A DNA stretch of 64,000 nt. Origin: Pseudodesulfovibrio sp. GTDB taxonomy: Bacteria > Desulfobacterota > Desulfovibrionia > Desulfovibrionales > Desulfovibrionaceae. Numbering within the stretch: position 1 is the first letter of the stretch; each line of letters opens with the position of its first letter. Below the pieces are notes generated by a model, which was given only the letters and a program-made list of their open reading frames with translations, did no database searches and was not told the origin of the DNA. Position numbers and translations under genes: made by a program. This document shows, piece by piece, positions 42,567-49,615 of this stretch. The stretch is from the NCBI GenBank assembly GCA_016744135.1, contig JADGEX010000002.1, positions 310,001 to 374,000 of the forward strand, read 5' to 3'.

Positions 42567-43400
42567 ATGATTAGGATAGTTCTAATGATAATCATAGTAA
42601 TGCTTTCTGGCACGGCTTCGGCGTTCACTGTTTCAGATCCGACTTCTTATATTTACATGGCCGAAGAGGTTAAAAATCTCACCAAACAACTCGAAAGCAT
42701 GCAGTCTCAACTTGATGAGGCAATAAAGGCCAATGAAACCCTAACCAAGTCATACGAGGCGATTACTGGAACCTATGATCGTGTGACGGGTGTTTACGAC
42801 GACGTATTGCAAACCAAGGCCTTCCTCAATGACTCATATAACACCGTCATGCGTCAGTATGGGCATTACAAAGATCTCTATGAGGATCTATCCGACCCGG
42901 ATCAAGGTGATATTGAGACGGTTAAAGATTTGCTTGAAAATGTCTTTGGAGATCCACGCACGTCCACTTCTGCAGAAGATCGCAGACGAGCAGAAAAGGA
43001 ATATCAGGTTCGTCAACAAGCTTTCAAAAAAGCCATCGAGGATAGCGAAAGCTTATTAGCCTCCATGTCAGGGCGTATTGACAAAATAAATACGCTTGGA
43101 GCCAGGATTGGCAAAGGCAAAGACACTAAAGAATCGCAAGCTCTCACCAACAGTATCCTTCTTGAAATTTTGATTGTTCTTCAAGAACAATTATCCATGT
43201 CTATGCGCTTTGAGCAGGCCATGGCTTTATCCCATTATTCCGGCGTTACAGATGAATCCATTGAGGCAAGAGCTACGGCTATCAAAACGGTCGTGGAACG
43301 TAAGGACGTGCTTGATTACGAGTTGTCGAACTTTCGTGAAGCGGGAGTCTCGGACATCACGGACATCAAGTCTCTTATGAAAAAAGCAATTGCGAAATAA
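42567..43400 (+). CDS. VirB5/TrbJ-like secreted protein
   Basis: The 277-residue protein starts MIRIVLMIIIVMLSG at 42567 with AAGGAAGGG upstream, and has a Sec signal cleaved after ASA. The mature part is alpha-helical and coiled-coil (YMAEEVKNLTKQLESMQSQL, repeated YxxVTGxYDDV), as in minor pilin and TrbJ proteins. In type IV secretion these sit at the pilus tip or inner-membrane complex. It is paired with the VirB6-like gene 21 nt downstream. Confidence 0.75.
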   Translation: MIRIVLMIIIVMLSGTASAFTVSDPTSYIYMAEEVKNLTKQLESMQSQLDEAIKANETLTKSYEAITGTYDRVTGVYDDVLQTKAFLNDSYNTVMRQYGHYKDLYEDLSDPDQGDIETVKDLLENVFGDPRTSTSAEDRRRAEKEYQVRQQAFKKAIEDSESLLASMSGRIDKINTLGARIGKGKDTKESQALTNSILLEILIVLQEQLSMSMRFEQAMALSHYSGVTDESIEARATAIKTVVERKDVLDYELSNFREAGVSDITDIKSLMKKAIAK

Positions 43401-43421
43401 TTTCAACGAAAAGGAAAGAAC

Positions 43422-44480
43422 ATGGAAGATTATGGGGTTTCAGCCAATATATTTTCAAATTTAATTTTGATGAACACTCAATACGTATCAGCAATTTATG
43501 GTGAATTGATGGAGTCCTTCGGAATGTTTTTCCGGGCCTTTGTCACCCTCTATATCGTTTGTACAGGGTATAAATTTTACAAGGCAGAAAGTAAGATGTC
43601 GGTTTATGACCTGCTTATCTCTTGTATAATCGCATCCAGCCTTTACGCGGTAATTTTTGAATGGACTTGGTATTATGATTTCGTGATTGAAACGGCGGTC
43701 AATTTGACCCTGGATGCGTCCTCATTTTTTATTTCCTCTGCGCCAACATCTGGAGGTAGTGAAGGGTTTGGTAATGTTCATGAGGTGTTCAGGAGTCTTG
43801 ATCAAACTGTGATAGATTTTTTCCGTGCGATTGAAGACTTGTCCCCTAAGGGAAATTTCCTCACTAACGCATGGCGATATTTTTGTTTTATCCTAGCCAT
43901 GATTCCTTTGTTTACCATTTTCATGGCCATGTATGCTTCGTTTTTTGTGATATTTGGAATCGCCTTTTTTTCAATGTTTATATTTTTTATTATGGGTGGG
44001 CCCTGCTTCCTCTTTGTTGCCTTTAAAGAGACACGGCACATTTTTATCACATGGTGCCGAGGTCTTTTGAACTATATGCTTCTTGCTGCTTTGGCCGCTA
44101 TTGTCATGGGCATTTGTGGGAAAGGCATTAGTGAAGCCGTCTTAGCATTTACAATGCAATCAGAAACTGTTTCCATTATTGTCTCTGATTCCTACCTCAA
44201 AATCTTGATTTGGTGTGCATTCTGCCTCGCCATGATCTTAAAATCTCCTGACTTTGCCGCTCATATGACGGGCACCATAGCTGGTTCAACATCTGGAATT
44301 GCCGGAGCTCTTTCTGCTGGCACGTCGGCTCTGGCCGGTGGTTTGTTTGTTGGCAGTAAAATGGCCGGTGGAGCTGCAGGTGGTGCAGCATGGAAGGGAG
44401 CGAAATGGGGAGCTGATAAAATGGGTGAAGGAGGAATGAATGCCCTTGAAAGGTTGAAAAGGGATCGAAATGCAAAATGA
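43422..44480 (+). CDS. VirB6/TrbL-like inner-membrane protein
   Basis: The 352-residue protein has about six membrane helices (FFRAFVTLYIVCTG; AWRYFCFILAMIPLFTIFMAM; FFSMFIFFIMGGPCFLFVAF; LLAALAAIVMGICG; CAFCLAMILKS) and a Gly/Ala-rich C-terminal tail (AGGLFVGSKMAGGAAGGAA) as in TrbL/VirB6. It would be part of a conjugative channel. No VirB4, VirB8-11 or coupling protein is present in the window, so the set is incomplete. Confidence 0.78.
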   Translation: MEDYGVSANIFSNLILMNTQYVSAIYGELMESFGMFFRAFVTLYIVCTGYKFYKAESKMSVYDLLISCIIASSLYAVIFEWTWYYDFVIETAVNLTLDASSFFISSAPTSGGSEGFGNVHEVFRSLDQTVIDFFRAIEDLSPKGNFLTNAWRYFCFILAMIPLFTIFMAMYASFFVIFGIAFFSMFIFFIMGGPCFLFVAFKETRHIFITWCRGLLNYMLLAALAAIVMGICGKGISEAVLAFTMQSETVSIIVSDSYLKILIWCAFCLAMILKSPDFAAHMTGTIAGSTSGIAGALSAGTSALAGGLFVGSKMAGGAAGGAAWKGAKWGADKMGEGGMNALERLKRDRNAK

Positions 44481-44529
44481 TAGCTCCTATAGAAGTTGCA
44501 TTTTGTACTTTGAGGTTCAAAACCTCGAA

Positions 44530-44560
44530 CCGGAGGGCGGTTCTGTCCTCCCTCCGGTCG
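44530..44560 (+). terminator. Hairpin after the VirB6-like gene
   Basis: CCGGAGGG with CCCTCCGG around a short loop, then a second G/C-rich hairpin (GGGGC/GCCCC, about 44570). Typical of transcription end for the pair above; no U tract. Confidence 0.5.
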
Positions 44561-44614
44561 AGAGCTTGGGGCAAGCCCCCTGGCCCCCCCCTGATTGAAC
44601 ACGAGTTTAGTGAA

Positions 44615-44764
44615 CTAGCACTGTTGTTGGATAACCTTCTGAACTTCTTCTCGTAGTTTGCAAAATTCTCTCCGATCTCGGGCTGATGGTTTAGCCTTTT
44701 TTGCTATCCTTTTTAAAAATGCGTCTCTTTTTTTAATGAGGGCATTAATTTCAACTTGAGTCAT
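44615..44764 (-). CDS. Small basic helical protein
   Basis: The 49-residue protein MTQVEINALIKKRDAFLKRI... starts at 44764, with AAAGGAG 10 nt upstream. The longer frame to 44827 begins in Pro-rich low-complexity sequence and is not used. It is highly charged and probably one helix or coiled coil. It lies between the VirB6-like gene and the origin-like region on the opposite strand, so a replication-control role is possible. Confidence 0.5.
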   Translation of the reverse strand: MTQVEINALIKKRDAFLKRIAKKAKPSARDRREFCKLREEVQKVIQQQC

Positions 44765-44874
44765 TTTTTTATTGCTCCTTTTTTCCTTTTCCCACCACGA
44801 TCCCCCGGCAGGGGGTGGGGGGCTCACAAGCTTTTGGCCCCCTCACCCTGTCGGGATTTGTTTGGCACAGCCGC

Positions 44875-45004
44875 CCGATCTTCGCTTGGCATGATCCTGG
44901 GGGCGGCAAGGGCAAAGTGACAGGAGTAGAGGAAGCGCAGCGCACGAACTCCTGGCGCGGCCTTGCAAGCCGTTTTGCCAGAATCATGACGGGCGCAAGA
45001 TCGG
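44875..45004. repeat. Long imperfect inverted repeat beside the iteron array
   Basis: The outer arms start CCGATCTT (44875-44882) and end AAGATCGG (44997-45004), each extending about 26 nt with CATGATcCTGG against CCAGaATCATG. An inner pair CAGGAGT (44921-44927) and ACTCCTG (44948-44954) nests inside, so the whole 130 bp can cruciform. This GC-rich patch sits between the small protein and the iterons and looks like part of a replication or transfer origin. Confidence 0.7.
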
Positions 45005-45041
45005 TAAAGCGGCGTTTGCCTCTAGGGAATCGTTTTTATAG

Positions 45042-45158
45042 GGACGCATGCCTTTTCTTGCTGGACGCATACCAATTACCCCATGGACGCATAAGGTTTC
45101 GGGTAGGGACGCACGGTCAAAAGAGGGGGGACGCATCACAAAATAGGTAGGGACGCAT
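45042..45158 (+). repeat. Six iterons GGACGCAT at 22-bp spacing (candidate replication origin)
   Basis: GGACGCAT starts at 45042, 45063, 45085, 45107 (last base C), 45129 and 45151, giving steps of 21, 22, 22, 22 and 22 bp, two helical turns. Intervening sequence is not conserved, so this is a protein-binding array, not a CRISPR. Followed by AT-rich DNA (45160-45215), as in iteron-type plasmid origins. Confidence 0.8.
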
Positions 45159-45262
45159 TTTAAGAAAATGTCATTTTTTAGAGACTAGTTTGTTTTAAAT
45201 TCAACAATATTAGGTAGATGTTCTATTGTTGCGTTGCAAGAGATCCTCGTAAGAAAGGTAAC

Positions 45263-45344
45263 GTAAAAAGTTTGTAGACACTTTTTACTAAGGGCAGGAT
45301 ACGCACTTTTTATTAAAAGTGCTATTGGCTACGCCAATCCTGCC
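45263..45344. promoter_or_regulatory. Candidate oriT with MOBP-like nick sequence
   Basis: First comes an inverted repeat GTAAAAAGT/ACTTTTTAC (45263-45271, 45280-45288). Then GGCAGGAT (45293-45300) and ATCCTGCC (45337-45344) form a second inverted repeat around GCACTTTT/AAAAGTGC. The minus strand reads TATCCTGCCC, the core nick region of RP4-type (MOBP) origins. The mobC gene begins 100 nt further on, the usual arrangement. Confidence 0.6.
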
Positions 45345-45446
45345 TTATCAGTCGATAAGGGTAGGGGGTTAGCCCCCCCTCACTAGCCGAGGCCAGTTTT
45401 CCCGCAAACGCCTTCCCTAAAGGGTCCCGGCGAAGAGGTAATTTAG

Positions 45447-45800
45447 ATGGCAAAAAAGCCAATACTCACCTTCCAGGTCGAACCAGAAGAAGAGGCTATG
45501 ATTAACCGTTATATGAAAGAAAATGAGATTAAGAAAAAATCACCATTTTTTCGGGAAGCAATATTTGGTTGGATGGCAAGCGATCAACCTCAACTCACCC
45601 GTGAAATGGTGGACGAGTTTAATTCATGGAGAAAGGAGTTTCATGGCGTAGGTTCGAATCTAAATCAGATTGCATATAAGATGAATGCGAACCATCCCCT
45701 TTCGAATGGGCAGATCGTCGATACATTAGAAGATTTACGAGTTGAATTTAAGGTGTTGGCTAAAAGAATGCGGAAATTGAGAAATGTTTTCGATATATGA
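45447..45800 (+). CDS. MobC-like plasmid mobilisation (relaxosome) protein
   Basis: The 117-residue protein has an N-terminal ribbon-helix-helix-like part (ILTFQVEPEEEAMINRYMKE) and the signature GVGSNLNQIAYKMNANHPL of MobC. MobC opens the DNA at oriT for the relaxase. The next gene should be that relaxase. Instead an overlapping frame (45784-45882) gives only 33 residues (MFSIYDRGEFKLSRC...) and stops, so the relaxase is missing or deleted. The SD is GAAGAGG. Confidence 0.8.
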   Translation: MAKKPILTFQVEPEEEAMINRYMKENEIKKKSPFFREAIFGWMASDQPQLTREMVDEFNSWRKEFHGVGSNLNQIAYKMNANHPLSNGQIVDTLEDLRVEFKVLAKRMRKLRNVFDI

Positions 45801-45987
45801 TCGCGGAGAGTTCAAACTGAGTCGATGTGTAAGTAAAGTATTAGGACAGATTGAAGGGCCGCTATCTGTCCCACTTCTATAAAGAACGTATACTAGAGAG
45901 CCTGTGTGGTTTTTTGCGGCAGGCATTTAGAATCTCTCTATCAAATTGTAGTTACCTCTTGTCTACGGACAATATGCATATAAATCT

Positions 45988-46569
45988 CTACTCTGTTCTT
46001 TTTCGGAAGAAATTTTCGAGAACCCTTCGCTGCATTCTATGTTCTACAGGTGTTACGCTTGAAAGAAAGGATCTAACCCTTTGACCATAATCTATTTTCA
46101 TATATTTAAGGGAAGGAAAGTTGATACAGATGGATATAAATGAGTTTTGAAACGTATAAATAGGCACCCCTGTTGTGGAGATGGTTTCTTCGATGGCTTT
46201 GCCTGAAATCTGTAATTTATCTGACTCGGCAGCGACCTGAAGGTCTTGTAGTTTGAGAAAGAGCTTCGTCGCTAGGTTGGTGTACTTGGCCTTTCGGATT
46301 ATGCAAAAATGCCTTTGTCCTTCATGCCTCAAAAAGAGCTCTTTGCAACAGGTTAATAAAATATTCAGATCCTCCTGTAACAAAGCACATCTTGGGTACA
46401 TAAATGAGTATGTGAATTTTTCGGTTTGGAGCCAATTATCAAATTCAGCATTCCCTACAGAATAATTGCTAATTAATCCGGGGGTAACGTTGTCAACTAA
46501 CTCAACGATACTGCAACCGCCTTTGTCGAAGTCCGCATACCCATCATTGTAGTGTCTAATATTCTTCAT
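45988..46569 (-). CDS. Hypothetical protein paired with a metallophosphoesterase
   Basis: A 193-residue cytoplasmic protein I do not recognise. It has Cys residues (GGCSIVEL, ALLQEDLNILLTCCKELF), no membrane segment or signal, and no catalytic motif that I can name. Its start overlaps the end of the metallophosphoesterase gene by 4 nt, so the two are translationally coupled and probably act together. Confidence 0.65.
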   Translation of the reverse strand: MKNIRHYNDGYADFDKGGCSIVELVDNVTPGLISNYSVGNAEFDNWLQTEKFTYSFMYPRCALLQEDLNILLTCCKELFLRHEGQRHFCIIRKAKYTNLATKLFLKLQDLQVAAESDKLQISGKAIEETISTTGVPIYTFQNSFISICINFPSLKYMKIDYGQRVRSFLSSVTPVEHRMQRRVLENFFRKRTE

Positions 46570-47279
46570 AATGTTTGAATTTTTTGTTTAGGAAGTTCCA
46601 TCCACCAACGCGTGTCGCCTTGGGCATGATCCAGGGCGTACCAATCGCAGCCATTATAGGAGCCTTCCTGATAGAGATGAAAGTGACCGAAGAACCACTG
46701 AGAGGGCTTGTAGGCTTGAAGAACTTTGCTGAGGATGTCGGCCGATGGGTCCTTGTCCCGGTCCCACCAATCCGGCCACAGCTCAAGCGCAAGGCCTTTG
46801 GCTGAAAATTCGTTGGGTGCGGTGTGACTAATTACGATATCAATCTTAGTGGAATCCGGATCAGGGAATCGCTTCAAATCTTTTTCGGTCAGTATTTCTA
46901 GATCGGGGAACCAATCTTTTCCAGGTAATCGGATGCGGTTGTCTACAGAAAATGCTCCCCCCGCAAATAAGACAGTCCTGCCATCGGGCAGTGTCACAAT
47001 AGAGCCACGTGGTTGAAACACCACATTAGGCAGCTCATCAGATAAAAATAGCTGGTTGGCTTTTAACCTTCCCTGAATAGCGTGATGGTCGTCGTGGTTG
47101 CCGTCGATCCAATGAACGAGTGTGGAGCCTGGCTGCAACTTAGTCGCCGGATCATAAAAGCGGTGTCCTGGCCAAAAACCAAAATCACCGCATTGCAGAA
47201 TCATGTCCGGTTGTTGTTCCCGGATCAGCTGATTGAACCGTCCCCAAGCGGCGTGGATATCTCCAATTATTATAATCAT
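46566..47279 (-). CDS. Calcineurin-like metallophosphoesterase
   Basis: The 237-residue single-domain protein has all five motifs: IIGDIHAAWGRF, QCGDFGFWPG, DGNHDDHH, SHTAP and FFGHFHLYQEG. It is a di-metal phosphodiesterase or phosphatase of the YfcE/serine-threonine-phosphatase type and is cytoplasmic. First gene of a two-gene unit with the hypothetical protein. The substrate is unknown; in islands such proteins occur in nucleotide-signal defence or RNA repair modules. Confidence 0.85.
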   Translation of the reverse strand: MIIIIGDIHAAWGRFNQLIREQQPDMILQCGDFGFWPGHRFYDPATKLQPGSTLVHWIDGNHDDHHAIQGRLKANQLFLSDELPNVVFQPRGSIVTLPDGRTVLFAGGAFSVDNRIRLPGKDWFPDLEILTEKDLKRFPDPDSTKIDIVISHTAPNEFSAKGLALELWPDWWDRDKDPSADILSKVLQAYKPSQWFFGHFHLYQEGSYNGCDWYALDHAQGDTRWWMELPKQKIQTL

Positions 47280-47375
47280 TGAACTAGGTGATAAAAAATA
47301 AGTATATGCATAAACCTACCATTAAAGCGGTTGTCAAACTACTCAACGCTTCAAGCCTACTTAGGCAATGAATTC

Positions 47376-47855
47376 TCATATATCCTCTTCTTTATTTGAT
47401 GGTATGGGAACCCATTTGAGGATGCCCATAGGAGTCATGGCATCTAAAAAAAGGTGTGAAGCCCAGCTGATAGCGAGGGGTTCTAATCCAATTGCATAAA
47501 GAACTATCGGGATTGGCCACCAATGACTGACTGTTCGATGGAGCTCCTACCATGTTCGTTTTACGTTTATCATCTCATGAAATTCAGCATCAGACAGCCA
47601 TTCACCATTATTCTTTTGGTGCTGAAGGCGCGTGGCTTGCTTGTGATTTGATAGCAATTTTTGGATGTTATCAGGAAGTATCCCTCCAGCAGTGAGGAGT
47701 ATCAATAAGAATAATGAAGAAGGAAGGTTAGAAATCCATGCTGCAGTGGTAAAACAATAGTCTGTAATATAAAAGCTGATAGATTTCGGATTGTGAAAAG
47801 AATCTACTAACGCTAGGGCATTAAATGGGAATAATGTATGGGCCAATTTATTCAT
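47376..47855 (-). pseudogene. DUF457/YdjM-like membrane metal-dependent hydrolase, broken by an in-frame TAG
   Basis: The 102-residue open frame (MNKLAHTLFPFNALALVDSF...) ends at TAG (47547-47549). The same frame continues past it for 56 residues with HRTVSHWWPIPIVLYAIG and WASHLFLDAMTPMGILKW, which is the conserved His-rich end of the YbcI/YdjM (DUF457) family. Without the TAG the product would be about 159 residues. A nonsense mutation is the simplest reading; read-through is possible but unsupported. Confidence 0.7.
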
Positions 47856-47973
47856 AGGAAGTTGAATGACGATAGGTTTATAGATATGTCTACCTAATGG
47901 CGGGTAAGATGTTGATTTTTGGTCGTGAGCATAGTGTTTGAGGATGTTCGAATGAATAGGATAAATATTTAGT

Positions 47974-48936
47974 TTGTTGGAATATTATGGGGGAGTAGTG
48001 CGTAAAATTGTGTTGTGGGTATCAATAATCATTTTTGTGGCTCTTATTGTTGTTTTTATAGCTGGGGTAAAAATATATATTGGTCAAGAGTTTTTTGAGG
48101 CGTCAAATATTACTCATGATGGTTTCAGAAATGATACCAAAGTGAATACGATATTTTTACAAGTTGATGGTGTTAAAAATGGTTGTTTTAGAATTAAGGC
48201 TAGTGGTTGGATCGGCAAACAGTATGATTTTGATTCAGCATATGTAGATATAAATGATAGGATAGCTGGTTCTTTACTTGATCGCATTGGCATAAAAGCA
48301 ATAGAGAGCAATCAGAAAAAAATATATTATGAGTCTGATTATGTTGATTATTATGGGTATGGTTTATTTGATGGGTACCCTTTTGATAAACATTATCTTT
48401 CCAGTCAGGCTAGATTAGTTTTAATAAAGAATGGTATCGAAATTGTCCTAGAGCCTGATGAGTTTATATATAGTGTATATCTTGATAAAACTTACAAGGT
48501 CTCAAAGTTTGAAGTCATCCCAGAAAATATAGGGCGAGCTTTTGGTTTACTTGCTTCTGATGAGATTTTGATGTCGGTAGAACGTGAGCCTTGGTTTATC
48601 TGTTATTTTCTTTTGGCGTGTCTTCTTGTTTTAATTCCTATTGTTACAATGGCTTCCGGTGACAACAAGGTGAGTAGTATTGATACCCCCGCTTTCATCC
48701 TTTCTGTTTTCGCAATTAGATCAATGCTTGTGCCCGAAGAAGCTGAAATTTATCAATTGGATTTGTATTTAACAGGCATTGTTTGGTTTTTCGGGGTGGT
48801 GAAAATGGGAGTTGTTTCTTCGCAACTATACCGTCCTGAAAAAGATTTTGTTGCAATCAAAAGAATTGGGAGCCATGTGAGAGTTGAAGTTCGTAAAATG
48901 ATTCGAGCTCTTCGTGGTTACGGAGAGTTTATGTAA
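47974..48936 (+). CDS. Membrane protein of unknown function (DUF4436-like)
   Basis: The 320-residue protein has one N-terminal helix (VLWVSIIIFVALIVVFIAG) and then an extracytoplasmic domain of about 165 residues rich in Tyr, Asp and beta strands. Two or three helices follow (WFICYFLLACLLVLIPIVTMA; AFILSVFAIRSML; GIVWFFGVVKMGV) and a basic C-terminal tail. The layout recalls DUF4436. Called from TTG at 47974; a GTG nine codons on is as likely. The sequence is notably AT-rich compared with the core genome. It lies 83 nt upstream of the HEPN-like gene and on its strand. Confidence 0.65.
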   Translation: MLEYYGGVVRKIVLWVSIIIFVALIVVFIAGVKIYIGQEFFEASNITHDGFRNDTKVNTIFLQVDGVKNGCFRIKASGWIGKQYDFDSAYVDINDRIAGSLLDRIGIKAIESNQKKIYYESDYVDYYGYGLFDGYPFDKHYLSSQARLVLIKNGIEIVLEPDEFIYSVYLDKTYKVSKFEVIPENIGRAFGLLASDEILMSVEREPWFICYFLLACLLVLIPIVTMASGDNKVSSIDTPAFILSVFAIRSMLVPEEAEIYQLDLYLTGIVWFFGVVKMGVVSSQLYRPEKDFVAIKRIGSHVRVEVRKMIRALRGYGEFM

Positions 48937-49019
48937 TTGTTTAAGATAAAGGCTGATCTGGACGAATTCCGTGAATTTAATCTATGTGTTGGCGTTTACT
49001 AGCAAATAGAGAGAGGCGT

Positions 49020-49556
49020 ATGCGTGATGAATTAAAGGGTATGTCTGAAAAAGACTATTGGTGTTACGGCGTTGATGAAAGCAGTTTGGATCACTGCTTT
49101 AGTATGGTGATTAAGATTATTGAAAATCAAAATTCTGTGCTTGAAATGGAAATTAAAAAAATAAAGATGCGAGAAGAACTGCCTAGTGTTATCGATGAAA
49201 TAATTTCAGATGTCGCTCATTATACTTGGTGTGACGCGCAGGTGCTATGGCAACTTGCTCTCTGGCGTTGCCAGGGAATATTTGAGGCTATGATAAAGTA
49301 TTCTTTTCTCAAAAAACCAAATCATTATTTTAATGGACTTGTTAGCAAACTTGATGATTTGCGAAAAGAAGGGTTTATTCTTTCGGATGAGGAGTTTGAA
49401 ACGATAAAGGCGTGGGGGAATCTTCGTAATGCGATTTCTCATGCCCCCCCTGAAGAATATAGGCCCGCTCAAATTATGGAGTCTGACTTAGTTGAATATA
49501 TTGAATTAGTAAAAGGTCTTTGTGCTAGATGGCGTAATCAAATAGTAAAAGCTTAA
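49020..49556 (+). CDS. HEPN-like protein with RX4H motif
   Basis: The 178-residue form starts MRDELKGMSEKDYW at 49020, with GAGAGG 4 nt upstream; a longer frame from 48984 lacks an SD. It is alpha-helical, and the C-terminal part has RNAISH, the RX4H motif of HEPN ribonucleases, preceded by ETIKAWGNL. HEPN proteins are common toxins and RNA-cutting effectors in defence and toxin-antitoxin systems. It is convergent with the PHP-ATPase gene with a shared terminator between. Confidence 0.6.
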   Translation: MRDELKGMSEKDYWCYGVDESSLDHCFSMVIKIIENQNSVLEMEIKKIKMREELPSVIDEIISDVAHYTWCDAQVLWQLALWRCQGIFEAMIKYSFLKKPNHYFNGLVSKLDDLRKEGFILSDEEFETIKAWGNLRNAISHAPPEEYRPAQIMESDLVEYIELVKGLCARWRNQIVKA

Positions 49557-49568
49557 CAGATGATCTGT

Positions 49569-49607
49569 AACAAAGTGGCCGTTTTTTCCGGCCACTTTGT
49601 TTTTTTA
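49569..49607. terminator. Bidirectional terminator between HEPN-like and PHP-ATPase genes
   Basis: 13-bp arms AACAAAGTGGCCG (49569-49581) and CGGCCACTTTGTT (49589-49601) around a T-rich loop with a T run after. Confidence 0.9.
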
Positions 49608-49615
49608 TATTCCGT

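Noticed and set aside
45042..45158. GGACGCAT repeats as a CRISPR array
   Set aside because: The unit is 8 bp, the spacing 22 bp, and there are no 28-37 bp repeats or cas genes.
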